Source of the DNA: CAYOUV01 sp963790075
GTDB taxonomy: Bacteria > Chloroflexota > Anaerolineae > Anaerolineales > Villigracilaceae
Direction of reading: 5' to 3'
Length of the DNA stretch: 64,000 bases
Assembly (NCBI GenBank): GCA_963790075.1
Contig: CAWBNG010000004.1
Coordinates: 682,001-746,000 of the forward strand
The number at the start of each line of letters is the position of its first letter. Position 1 is the first letter of the stretch. This document shows positions 8,534 to 15,783 of this stretch, piece after piece. Made by a program: the position numbers and the translations under genes. A model generated the notes under the pieces. The model saw nothing but the letters and a program-made list of their open reading frames with translations. It did not search any database and was not told the DNA's origin.

Positions 8534-8830
8534 TCAAATCTCCTCGTTGATGATTTTTTCCAGGTCTTCGGCCATCAAATATCCTTCGATGGCAATTTCC
8601 TGCGATTTCACGCCGGGCACTTCAGCCACGGCCTTCTTGATATCCATCGCCAGTGAAACGGCAATCGGACAGACAAACGACGATGGTCGGAAAGTATAAC
8701 GCACCTTGCCAAGCGCATCCGCCCACAGGTTTTCCACCAGGCGCATCCGAATCACATCGGTATTGGTTTCGGGATCCACCACCAATTTCAGGCGTTCCAA
8801 AATTGCTTCCTCCACAGAAGTTTCGCTCAT
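8534..8830 (-). CDS. DUF59/MIP18-family iron-sulfur assembly protein
   Basis: A 98-residue protein with the DUF59 core (LKLVVDPETNTDVIRM at the start, FRPSSFVCPIAVSLAMDIKK in the middle). The family helps mature Fe-S clusters, often beside Mrp/MinD ATPases. The ATG at 8830 overlaps the stop of the upstream ATPase gene. A 56-codon upstream extension in the same frame would run deep into that gene and is not credible. Confidence 0.85.
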   Translation of the reverse strand: MSETSVEEAILERLKLVVDPETNTDVIRMRLVENLWADALGKVRYTFRPSSFVCPIAVSLAMDIKKAVAEVPGVKSQEIAIEGYLMAEDLEKIINEEI

Positions 8831-9726
8831 TTCGACTCCAATAAGGAAGGGATGACTCTCTCCCAAATTACAGCGATGGCGAGGCTGGCAGGGGCATCCG
8901 GCTGGAAGGCTGTCACCGCTTTGCCCGCGACCATCGCGCTGGCTACCGTTAAATCGAACGGGATCCTGCCGACAATTTCGATTCCGCTCTCGCGGCAAAA
9001 CGCTTCAATCTCATCCGCGCCTGCGGGGTAGATGTCTGCTTTATTGATACAGACCACGGCGCGCACGCCAAAATGTTGGACGGTTTGCAAGACGCGGCGC
9101 ATGTCGTGCGCTCCCGCCACCGTCGGTTCGGCGACGATCAGCGCCAGGTTTGCACCTGATACCGCTGAAATGACCGGACAGCCGATGCCGGGCGGCCCAT
9201 CCACGAGGACTAGCTCGCGGCTCTCGTCCAAGGCTTGCAACCGGGCGCGCTGTTTGACCAACGTCACCAGCTTGCCGGAGTTTTCCTGTCCCGGGAACAG
9301 GTTCGCATGGTACAGCGGAGCGTAACGGCTTTCGGAAAAATAAAACTTACCCGCCACTTGTTCGCGCATGGTTATGCTTTCACTCGGGCATTGATAGACA
9401 CAAGCCGCACAGCCGTCACAGGCGCTGGGGTCAATCACGTACAAACTATCAGCGTAGTTGATGGCGTCGAAGCGGCAAACAGCCACACAGTCCCCGCAGG
9501 AAGCACAGGTGTCCTGATTGATCACTGCCACTTTGCCGCCCTTGAAATCCTGCTGTTCCAGCAAACGCGGCTGGAGCACGAGTTCCAGGTTGGCGGCATC
9601 CACATCCGCGTCCGCCAGAATCACTTGATTCGCAAAACGGCTTTGCGCAGCGAGATGGGCAAACGCGGCAGTGAGGCTGGTCTTGCCGGTGCCGCCCTTG
9701 CCGCTGAGAATGATGAGTTGCTTCAT
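8827..9726 (-). CDS. MinD/Mrp-type ATPase with inserted 2x[4Fe-4S] ferredoxin domain (first copy)
   Basis: A 299-residue protein. The deviant Walker A motif GKGGTGKTS (residues 9-17) and the DADVDAAN switch mark a MinD-superfamily ATPase. Between residues 70 and 115 a ferredoxin domain is inserted with Cys74, 77, 80, 84 and Cys103, 106, 109, 113, giving two complete 4Fe-4S motifs. DGPPGIGCPV is the Walker B-like region. This architecture is typical of COG1149-like proteins thought to build or traffic metal clusters. It is followed by DUF59 and preceded by a second copy, with 4-base overlaps on both sides. Confidence 0.88.
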   Translation of the reverse strand: MKQLIILSGKGGTGKTSLTAAFAHLAAQSRFANQVILADADVDAANLELVLQPRLLEQQDFKGGKVAVINQDTCASCGDCVAVCRFDAINYADSLYVIDPSACDGCAACVYQCPSESITMREQVAGKFYFSESRYAPLYHANLFPGQENSGKLVTLVKQRARLQALDESRELVLVDGPPGIGCPVISAVSGANLALIVAEPTVAGAHDMRRVLQTVQHFGVRAVVCINKADIYPAGADEIEAFCRESGIEIVGRIPFDLTVASAMVAGKAVTAFQPDAPASLAIAVIWERVIPSLLESK

Positions 9727-10571
9727 GCGGCAGCCCTCGCTGTGATGTCTTGCAACAATGCCTGAAACGCTGCGCGATATTCAGGCGCGGCCTCCACCAG
9801 GGTTCTGCCGCTGGCAATCGCCTCGGCGAAACGCCGCTCCATCGGGATTCTCAATAGGATGGGCAGACCCGCTTCAGCGCAGTAGGCTTCGACGGCGTTG
9901 TCGCCAATCCCGTCGCGGTTGATCACCACCCCGGCTGGGATGCCCAACTCGCGGGCGATGCCGACCACTTGTTTCAGGTCGTGCAGACCAAAGGGTGTCG
10001 GCTCGGTCACGAGCAAGACAAAGTCCGCGCCGCGAATCGTCTCGACCACCGGGCAGGATGCACCGGGCGGGGCATCCCGAATCTCGATGGCGGGCGGAGT
10101 CGCGGGCATCCACTTTTTCAACTGACGAATGATTGGCACTGCCATTGGCTCACCGACGTTCATCATACCGTGGGCAAAATCTATGCCTGTGGCGGTCATT
10201 CCGCTTTCCAGCACACCCATCACATCCAGCCGCTCGCTGATCGCTTTTTCGGGGCAGACCAGCGTGCAACTGCCGCAGCCGTGACACAGTTCTGGGAAGA
10301 CCAGCTTCTTTTTACCGATGATGGCGATGGCGTGAAACTCACAGACCTCGGCGCACTTGCCGCAGTATGTGCAGAGCGATTCATCTACCACCGGCAGCAG
10401 AATGCCGACTTCTTGACGTTGGTCCAATACGGGATGGAGGAACAGCGCGGCGTTGGGCGCTTCAACATCGCAATCCATAAAGTGGACGACTTCTCCAGCA
10501 GCCAGCGCCAGGCTGGTGGCGACGGTGGTTTTGCCCGTGCCGCCCTTGCCGCTGGCAACCACAATTCGCAT
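9723..10571 (-). CDS. MinD/Mrp-type ATPase with inserted 2x[4Fe-4S] ferredoxin domain (second copy)
   Basis: A 282-residue paralogue of the gene just downstream on the same strand. Walker A is at residues 8-15, and the ferredoxin Cys are at 67, 70, 73, 77 and 96, 99, 102, 106. The RDAPPGASCPV region replaces the usual DGPPG. The two copies are well diverged, so the pair is old and probably works as a heterodimer. The start overlaps the stop of the second NifX-like gene by one base. Confidence 0.88.
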   Translation of the reverse strand: MRIVVASGKGGTGKTTVATSLALAAGEVVHFMDCDVEAPNAALFLHPVLDQRQEVGILLPVVDESLCTYCGKCAEVCEFHAIAIIGKKKLVFPELCHGCGSCTLVCPEKAISERLDVMGVLESGMTATGIDFAHGMMNVGEPMAVPIIRQLKKWMPATPPAIEIRDAPPGASCPVVETIRGADFVLLVTEPTPFGLHDLKQVVGIARELGIPAGVVINRDGIGDNAVEAYCAEAGLPILLRIPMERRFAEAIASGRTLVEAAPEYRAAFQALLQDITARAAA

Positions 10572-10948
10572 TAGTGGTGACCCTCGTGGTGTCCCGCGTG
10601 GGTGGCGGCTTCGGCTTTGCTCAGTTTGCCTGCTTTGAACAGCACCAAAATTTCGGCTGCAGTATGTTCCCTTCCGCTTGGAGCAAGGTACATTTGGATA
10701 TTTGCGGCGGACAAGGCGTCATAAGCATTTGGTCCAAACGCGCCGCTGATAGCGACCTGAGCACCCGTGGTAGCGATGAACTGCGCCGCCTGCACGCCCG
10801 CTCCGCCCGAAGCAGAAAGCGCGGGATTCGCGTGGGCGATCCATGCGCCGGTTTCGCTATCCACAAGGCAAAATGCGGCGGCGCGCCCGAAGCGCGGGTC
10901 GAAGGGGGATTCGAGGGTATTCCCAGAAATCGAGATGGCAAGTTTCAT
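10571..10948 (-). CDS. second NifX-like protein with His-rich tail
   Basis: A 125-residue NifX-like protein (KLAISISGNTLESPFDPRFGRA at the N terminus, split here by the family insertion; GAGVQAAQFIATTGAQVAIS in the middle). It ends in a His-rich tail (HAGHHEGHH) that could bind metal. I chose the ATG at 10948 because AAGGAG lies 11 bases upstream; the frame is open for 11 more codons. It is the first gene of the five-gene set down to 8161. Confidence 0.82.
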   Translation of the reverse strand: MKLAISISGNTLESPFDPRFGRAAAFCLVDSETGAWIAHANPALSASGGAGVQAAQFIATTGAQVAISGAFGPNAYDALSAANIQMYLAPSGREHTAAEILVLFKAGKLSKAEAATHAGHHEGHH

Positions 10949-10979
10949 GAATGATGATCTCCTTTTGATGATTAAATAC

Positions 10980-11023
10980 AATGAGAAGTAAAAAGTTAGT
11001 AGTTCAACTTTTTACTTCTCATT
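10980..11023. terminator. perfect 18-bp hairpin between the DUF5320-like and NifX-like genes
   Basis: The two arms, 10980-10997 and 11006-11023, are perfect complements around an 8-base loop. They contain A5 and T5 runs, so a transcript from either strand has a stem plus weak U-richness. On the minus strand it follows the DUF5320-like gene by 8 bases and precedes the NifX-like Shine-Dalgarno. It probably works as a partial terminator between the two genes. Confidence 0.6.
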
Positions 11024-11031
11024 TATCCTCC

Positions 11032-11268
11032 TCACTTCCCACTTGTATTCAACCGCTCTGTCAGTTTTTCGATAGCGGCTTGCAGGTCGTTGAGTTGGGT
11101 TTGAATCCAGGAATTACCCTGGGTTGCATTGGCGTTGACGCCCAGACCTCGTCCGCGCCTGCCAAAGCCGCGACCGCGGCCCGTACCGCCTTGTCCGTTA
11201 CAGTTGCCCGCGCCGCGCCCAGTGCGCGCGCCTTGTCCGTTGGGTCCAGATCCGTCTTTGAATGGCAT
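11032..11268 (-). CDS. DUF5320-like small Gly/Arg-rich protein
   Basis: A 78-residue protein. The first 45 residues are Gly/Arg/Asn-rich low complexity (GPNGQGARTGRGAGNC) and the last 30 form a predicted amphipathic helix (TQLNDLQAAIEKLTERLN). The pattern, including the MPFKDGSGPNGQG start, is that of small DUF5320 proteins found beside NifX-like and MinD-type genes in anaerobes. The function is unknown. AAGGAG precedes the start. Confidence 0.72.
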   Translation of the reverse strand: MPFKDGSGPNGQGARTGRGAGNCNGQGGTGRGRGFGRRGRGLGVNANATQGNSWIQTQLNDLQAAIEKLTERLNTSGK

Positions 11269-11295
11269 GGTTTCATCTCCTTTTGATGTCTTGCA

Positions 11296-11682
11296 TCAGT
11301 TGTTTTTCTTTACGGCGTTATACGCCGCTTCAAGTGATTCGATTTCCTTGCGCCGCTGGCGCAGGGATTGCATCCACTCCGCCAGTGTGGATTCGCCCTG
11401 CGGAGTGATGGTGTACATGCGCCGCCGGGGACCGAGGCTGTTCTCATCCCACGAACTGACTACCAGTCCAGTGGTTTCCAGGTCGCGCAGCACCCGGTAA
11501 AGGATGCTGATATCCATTTGGGTGGTATTGAAGCCAAATTCTTGCAAGCCATCCATCAGGCCGTAACCGTAGCCGGGTTCGCGGTGCAAAAGCACCAGCA
11601 GGCAGGATTCCAAAAAAAACATTTTTCGTCTGCCACCACCGCCTCGGCCGCGGCCCTGTCCAAAACCTCTTCCACCGGGCAT
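11296..11682 (-). CDS. PadR-family transcriptional regulator
   Basis: A 128-residue regulator with a Gly/Arg-rich N-terminal tail like that of its downstream neighbour. The PadR winged helix follows (LLHREPGYGYGLMDGLQEFG, then MDISILYRVLRDLETTGLV), with the YTITPQGE wing and a C-terminal helix. It heads the transcription unit that continues into the DUF5320, NifX and MinD genes and likely controls it. A palindrome sits 16 bases upstream of its start. Confidence 0.88.
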   Translation of the reverse strand: MPGGRGFGQGRGRGGGGRRKMFFLESCLLVLLHREPGYGYGLMDGLQEFGFNTTQMDISILYRVLRDLETTGLVVSSWDENSLGPRRRMYTITPQGESTLAEWMQSLRQRRKEIESLEAAYNAVKKNN

Positions 11683-11697
11683 TGTACCTCTCCTTTG

Positions 11698-11720
11698 TCT
11701 ATAGTATATATCACTATAGA
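11698..11720 (-). promoter_or_regulatory. palindromic operator/promoter for the PadR unit
   Basis: An inverted repeat TCTATAGT-N7-ACTATAGA just upstream of the padR start. The AT-rich core includes TATA-like hexamers, so the site may overlap the -10 element. Such self-complementary sites upstream of padR genes are usual autorepression targets. Assignment to PadR binding is inference. Confidence 0.55.
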
Positions 11721-11738
11721 CATTAAGTCAATACTAAA

Positions 11739-12076
11739 TCATGCCCATTCACTTTGTAGAACGTTTCTGATCAACTCACGGCCTTCACTTTTTGCTTTGA
11801 ACAGCCGCAGGAACAACCTCGAAGAATGCATCCAGATGGTTTCCAAGCGCACGCCCAATTTGCCCCAGAGGCTGCAGCCCGGCTATGTCAATCGAAAAAG
11901 TAGCGACAGCCATTGACGTTGGTAACGACCATCATGATCTTATCGGCGAAGGCTCGGCTCACTCGTCCACCGTGCGCTACGCGACGCAGGGAATCAATAT
12001 TGTCAAAATTATTCCTTACATTGGCAGTGAAGGTTGACAAGGTGTAAATGCGTTTGCAAAATATCGCAGTGTTCAT
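11739..12076 (-). pseudogene. decayed AhpD/carboxymuconolactone decarboxylase-like gene
   Basis: The minus-strand frame from ATG 12076 to the TGA at 11888-11890 gives 62 codons ending in KIMMVVTNVNGCRYFFD. This matches the start of AhpD-like proteins up to their CxxC motif, but the second Cys is Phe and a stop follows. Further down, in other frames, lie LGNHLDAFFEV (about 11808-11845) and GRELIRNVLQSEWA up to a stop at 11739. These look like the C terminus of the same family. The simplest reading is a gene broken by an internal deletion and frameshifts. Confidence 0.5.
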
Positions 12077-12173
12077 TCTAGATTCTTTTTATTTTTGCGC
12101 CATCCATTTCCCATATTCGGGATTTTCTTACTCAATAAAACGAAGACAGCTAGATTTTGTGCTTTGTTGCTAA

Positions 12174-12365
12174 TTAAGCAGCCCTTACCTTGTGAACAAA
12201 ATGGATCGTCAAGGCCCATCCAAGTATCAGTATCGGGGTTAGGAATTCCATAAATGGGAGCCAACTGATAGGTGGGCCTAATTGCCCGCTGGAAGCGAAA
12301 CAAAGAAATGTGAATATGGCCGGTAAAGGAAGGAATAGCCATAACAAAAGGACTTTTGTAGACAT
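12174..12365 (-). CDS. small two-helix membrane protein
   Basis: A 63-residue hydrophobic protein starting MSTKVLLLWLFLPLPAIF, with two membrane segments (about 4-22 and 38-57) and a basic C terminus (HKVRAA). The ATG has AGGAGG eight bases upstream, which makes it much better supported than the overlapping GTG-started frame at 12372. It follows the XRE-cupin regulator gene. It resembles small DUF3311-type proteins in size and layout, but I do not recognise it securely. Confidence 0.6.
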   Translation of the reverse strand: MSTKVLLLWLFLPLPAIFTFLCFASSGQLGPPISWLPFMEFLTPILILGWALTIHFVHKVRAA

Positions 12366-12399
12366 CCGACACCTCCTTTTTAAGTGCAGTACAAGCCTA

Positions 12400-13071
12400 C
12401 TACGAGAAATGGCGCTCGGTTGGGCTGTCACGGACATCCATAGGGCAGAGCACCAGCAATATCCGCGAAGGGGTTGAATCTGAATTATTCCATTGATGAG
12501 GCAGGTAGGCCTCAAAGACGAGGCTATCACCCGGGTCCAGTAAATACTTCTGACTGTTTACTGTGTACATGACATGGCCTTCAATACAGTACACAAATTC
12601 GCGTCCCGTATGCACGATGGGGTTTTTACCGCTGCCAGCTCCGGGTTCCAAGGTTACAATCAGCGGTTCGGCGCTAAAATGCGGCATCCCAGCTGCCAGA
12701 TCTTCCATTGTGCTGTGTCCAAACGAAACGTGAGGGCGTTGGCCATGTTTCTGGTGAACAAGTTCCTCGCTTCCCTGGTCAGTTTCAAAGAACTCAGTGA
12801 TAGGAACTTGCAGGCTTTGTGCCAGTTGTTGTAAAGTACTGACACTCGGGGATGAACGCTGATTCTCGATCAGGCTCAGGGTGTTGATATTTAACCCGCT
12901 CATCTCTGCCAACGTCCGCATGGACAGTCCTCGCAGAACGCGAATTTTTCGCAGACGCTGACCGACGCTGTTTTCTGCATTGTCCAATATCCCACTCATG
13001 GAACTATTTAATCTCGGGCTATTGTTCCTTTTTCGTGATGTGTTTTTTTTTGACAGGGGATTGGGTGTCAT
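12400..13071 (-). CDS. XRE-family regulator with C-terminal cupin domain
   Basis: A 223-residue regulator: a basic N-terminal tail, an HTH_3 domain (residues 35-95, including LAEMSGLNINTLSLIENQ) and a cupin sensor (about 140-215, with GREFVYCIEGHVMYTV and PHQW). This architecture usually senses a small metabolite. The ATG at 13071 has AAGGA at a good distance and is preferred to the ATG at 13092. It is divergent from the ArsR-cytochrome unit on the plus strand and could control either side. Confidence 0.85.
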   Translation of the reverse strand: MTPNPLSKKNTSRKRNNSPRLNSSMSGILDNAENSVGQRLRKIRVLRGLSMRTLAEMSGLNINTLSLIENQRSSPSVSTLQQLAQSLQVPITEFFETDQGSEELVHQKHGQRPHVSFGHSTMEDLAAGMPHFSAEPLIVTLEPGAGSGKNPIVHTGREFVYCIEGHVMYTVNSQKYLLDPGDSLVFEAYLPHQWNNSDSTPSRILLVLCPMDVRDSPTERHFS

Positions 13072-13388
13072 TGGGAAATCCTTGATGATCATGTATTTAT
13101 ACTAATATAATAGTAGATATTTGATATATTTTCATATTAATTACTAATATATTATTAAGAATTTTACTCGCAGGCAACCTTTGACGAATTCAATAAAAAT
13201 CTAAAAATACCTCCTAAACCTTCTAAAAGAGATAAGGGGGATATTATCGCTGTCGCGGGGGGGCGCCCGTGTTTAATAGTGACATTAATCACACAACTAG
13301 TGACAAATTTCACTACTGTCACATATTGTGGCCGATTACAATAAATAAGATTGTATATGCGCTTATGTGAATATATTGGAGTCCAAAC
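13072..13388. promoter_or_regulatory. AT-rich divergent intergenic region
   Basis: About 317 bases between two divergently read regulator genes. The left half (13093-13220) is strongly AT-rich with TATTA/TAATA repeats, suited to a promoter for the XRE-cupin gene. The right half carries the tandem palindromes listed separately. No ORF or RNA gene is seen. Confidence 0.6.
13277..13315 (+). promoter_or_regulatory. two tandem CRP/FNR-like palindromes
   Basis: TAGTGACATTAATCACAC begins at 13277 and TAGTGACAAATTTCACTA at 13298, exactly 21 bases apart, so both face the same side of the helix. Each matches the AGTGA-N6-TCAC(A/T) form of a CRP/FNR-family site. They lie about 75-110 bases upstream of the ArsR gene and thus control the cytochrome/YeeE/Psr block. 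The ArsR protein itself is the alternative ligand. Confidence 0.55.
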
Positions 13389-13724
13389 ATGCTCAACCAG
13401 ACCCTAAGGCAAGAAGTATCCCAACTTGAGGCAAATCTTTGTTCTGCGTTTGCTGATCCGACGCGGATTCTGATCCTATATGCGCTAAGCGAAGGCCCGC
13501 GGAATGTCACGGAATTGACCCATGAACTTGGCACTACCCAATCGACGACTTCGCGCCATCTGAAAATTCTACGCGACCGTGGACTCGTTCGCACCAAAAG
13601 GGATGGGGTGAACATCATATACGATCTTGCTGACAGAAGGCTAATTGAGGCGCTCGATATTTTGCGTGGGGTCTTGCGCGACAGTATCGCCGTAAAAGCC
13701 AACTTGATTGCAGAACTTGAATGA
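13389..13724 (+). CDS. ArsR-family regulator heading the cytochrome-YeeE-Psr block
   Basis: A 111-residue winged-helix protein with the ArsR core (FADPTRILILYALSEGPRNV, recognition helix TTQSTTSRHLKILRDRGLV, wing TKRDGVNIIYDLADRR). There is only one Cys (residue 18), so neither the arsenic-type nor the SqrR/BigR-type Cys pair is present. It starts 44 bases before the triheme cytochrome gene in the same direction and is probably a local regulator of the block. Confidence 0.87.
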   Translation: MLNQTLRQEVSQLEANLCSAFADPTRILILYALSEGPRNVTELTHELGTTQSTTSRHLKILRDRGLVRTKRDGVNIIYDLADRRLIEALDILRGVLRDSIAVKANLIAELE

Positions 13725-13768
13725 AGCCGGTCAAATCATCCAATGACCTGTTAAATTGAGGAGAAAAT

Positions 13769-14627
13769 ATGCAACACAAGAAAACCGCTTTTTCTTTTCT
13801 GTTTGCTGGGATGGCATTAATCATTGCCACCGGCATTTTTTTGGCGACAGCTGCTCCCGTCAGCGCACAATGTGGTTCGCAGGCTTCTTCCTGCAAGAAC
13901 TGTCACGAAGTGCAGGGACAAAAGCCGGTCAATCAGGACGGCACAGACTGGCACCAATCGCATGCTTTTGGCGATTTCTGCTATATCTGCCACGGTGGCA
14001 ACCAGCAGGCGACCGATGAGACTGCTGCTCATACCGGCATGGTTCCGCCGCTATCCGATATCAAAGCCTCCTGCCAGCAATGTCACCCCAGCGACCTGGA
14101 GGCGCGTGCCCAGGTTTATGCCAAGGAACTTGGAGTCGAGCTCGGGACGGGCAGTAATGCAATGCCAGCAGCTTCTGCCGGTGAAACACCAGCTGCTGCC
14201 GCGGTGCCAGCCCAGCCCGCTACTACAGAAACTGCTCCCAGTGCCATGACTACCTCAGACTGCAGCGGGCTCGTCGTAAATGATCCCAATGTGATCAATT
14301 ACGCCAAGAACTACGATGAAATTGTTTTAGGTAAGAAGCCAATCAACTGGGGCAATATGATTTTAATCGGGATGATCGGTTTGGTCGGGGTCGGTGGCGG
14401 TGGATATGTCATTATGCACGAGAAACTGGTCAATATTTCGTTTGGTGATACGCGTAAGGTTGAGAACGAGTATCCTGCGGACGTGGTCGAGATGCTGTCG
14501 CAGATTGCAGGAACTCAAAGCCAAGACACGCAAATCGTTGAGGAACGTTTTGGATAACCCCAAAAAGGCGGACAAAGTTCTCGATCTGATAGATGCCGTT
14601 GTCTCAGAAAAGACAGACGAGGAGTAG
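13769..14627 (+). CDS. membrane-anchored triheme cytochrome c (frameshifted near 14513)
   Basis: Residues 1-34 are a signal peptide. Three heme motifs follow: CKNCH (42-46), CYICH (71-75) and CQQCH (102-106). An Ala/Pro/Thr linker and one membrane helix (about 193-210) lead to a cytoplasmic tail. In the reading frame as given the protein stops at 14557 (262 aa). The overlapping frame continues with a plausible helix (KAKTRKSLRNVLDNPKKADK) to 14627. Removing one A in GGAACTC near 14513 joins them into 285 residues ending 3 bases before the next gene. A single-base insertion is therefore likely, either an assembly error or a mutation. The protein probably carries electrons to or from the Psr-like enzyme. 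GAGGAG precedes the ATG. Confidence 0.82.
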
Positions 14628-14630
14628 GCC

Positions 14631-15176
14631 ATGAAGTTCATTTTAAATTACATCCGCAAGGAAACTTGGTCACCATACGTCGCAGGGATTTTGCTCGGGC
14701 TGGTGGGCATTGCCGCGGTCTGGATCAGCGACAGCTTGCTAGGCGCTTCAGGCGCGTTTGAGAATATTGCCGGTATGCTCGGCAAGGCGATTACACCCAA
14801 GTGGTTCGATAATATGTATTTCAATTTCATCATGCCGCCAGGCGTCACCTGGGGCGTCGTCTTACTGATTGGCGTATTTTTCGGCGGGATGGTCGGCGCG
14901 GCCACCAGCGGAACGTTGTTGTGGGGCAAGCAGGGCGCTGCCAATTCAGACGCGCAGTGGAAGCGCATCTTCGGCCCGCAGACTTGGAAGCGCTGGGTGT
15001 TAGGCTTTATCGGCGCCATCATCCTGGAGTACGCGGCTGGGATCGCCGGCGGCTGTACCAGCGGACTTGCCATTTCAGGCGGCATGTTGCTGGCTCCGGC
15101 AGCCTTCCTGTTCATTGCCGGGATGTTTGGGTCGGGCATCCTTACGGCGCTCATCATCTATCGCAATCGCTATTAG
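14631..15176 (+). CDS. YeeE/YedE-family transporter, first half (GGCTSG half)
   Basis: A 181-residue membrane protein with about four helices and the hallmark AGGCTSGLAISGG loop, with Cys142 as its conserved Cys. YeeE/YedE proteins such as TsuA import thiosulfate, and some relatives serve selenium metabolism. They normally have two similar halves in one chain. Here the halves are separate genes; the second starts 9 bases after this stop. The context of a thiosulfate/polysulfide-reductase-like complex supports a sulfur or selenium oxyanion as substrate. Confidence 0.88.
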   Translation: MKFILNYIRKETWSPYVAGILLGLVGIAAVWISDSLLGASGAFENIAGMLGKAITPKWFDNMYFNFIMPPGVTWGVVLLIGVFFGGMVGAATSGTLLWGKQGAANSDAQWKRIFGPQTWKRWVLGFIGAIILEYAAGIAGGCTSGLAISGGMLLAPAAFLFIAGMFGSGILTALIIYRNRY

Positions 15177-15185
15177 GAGGCTGAT

Positions 15186-15737
15186 ATGACCAACACTATC
15201 GTGGCTCTCTTTCTCGGCGCTTTCTTCGGGTTCTCGCTTAACAAGGCTGGGTTGACCAAGTATCACAAGATCGTCAATGTTTTCCGATTGGCGGATATGG
15301 CCGTGCTCCAGTTCATGATGACGGCTTTGGTCGTTGCCATGGCCGGGCTTTACGGTTTGCGCGGGTTGGGTTTGATCACCTTCCCCGCCATTCCTGCCAC
15401 TTACATTGTCGGCAATCTTATCGGCGGTTTGTTATTCGGGGTCGGTATGGCCCTGACAGGATACTGACCAGGCACCTGTGTCGCCGGGTCCGGCGAAGGA
15501 AAATTAGATTACATCGTCCCTGGTTTGCTTGGTTTCCTGACGGGCGCTGTCATTTACGGCATGACCTATCAAAGGGTCTTTCCCGCAATTTCAGCGCTTG
15601 CCAACCTCGGTAGCGTGAATATACCCGATATGTGGCATCTCAGCCCGTTCCTGACCGTCCTGCTGTTTGCAATGATCTCGCTCCTGCTGTTTTATTTGAT
15701 TGACTGTGCAGGATGGCAACGGAAGGTCAAAGATTAG
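15186..15737 (+). CDS. YeeE/YedE-family transporter, second half: probable selenoprotein with in-frame TGA (GYUPGT)
   Basis: Codons 1-93 end in GMALTGY. Then comes TGA (15465-15467), and the same frame runs on as PGTCVAGSGEGKLDYIV to a TAG at 15735, giving 183 residues in all. Family members have GYCPGT at this place, so the TGA falls exactly on the conserved substrate-pathway Cys. Homology and hydrophobic helices continue past it. A 6-bp GGTC-loop hairpin follows at the right distance for a bacterial SECIS. I therefore read codon 94 as selenocysteine. A second Cys (98) lies four residues on and could form a selenylsulfide. AGGAGG precedes the ATG. The alternatives are a nonsense mutation or a base-call error (TGC/TGT to TGA). 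Confidence 0.82.
15481..15496 (+). promoter_or_regulatory. SECIS-like hairpin downstream of the TGA codon
   Basis: A perfect 6-bp stem TCGCCG / CGGCGA with the tetraloop GGTC (15487-15490). The loop begins 19 nt after the TGA. In E. coli fdhF the SelB-binding loop is also GGUC and starts about 18 nt after the UGA. The bacterial SECIS rule (short apical loop with G in the first positions, about 16-37 nt from UGA) is met. Confidence 0.75.
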
Positions 15738-15783
15738 AACCGACCCAAAATACTTTTCTCGGAAGATAAAGATGGATAAGTAA

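Noticed and set aside
8831..8998. N-terminal extension of the DUF59 protein
   Set aside because: It would overlap the ATPase gene by 170 bases. The ATG at 8830 has the normal ATGA overlap and matches family length.
8161..10948. Nitrogen-fixation cluster because of NifX-like proteins
   Set aside because: No nifHDK-like gene is present, and this small-protein family is widespread in non-fixing anaerobes.
11888..11890. TGA after GCRYFFD in the AhpD-like remnant as a possible selenocysteine codon
   Set aside because: The second catalytic Cys is already lost, the frame after the TGA soon loses similarity, and the C-terminal motifs are in other frames, so decay explains it.
12073..12372. GTG-started minus-strand ORF of 99 codons
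   Set aside because: It overlaps the small membrane protein, which has an ATG and a better-placed Shine-Dalgarno. The 99-codon translation has no recognisable features.
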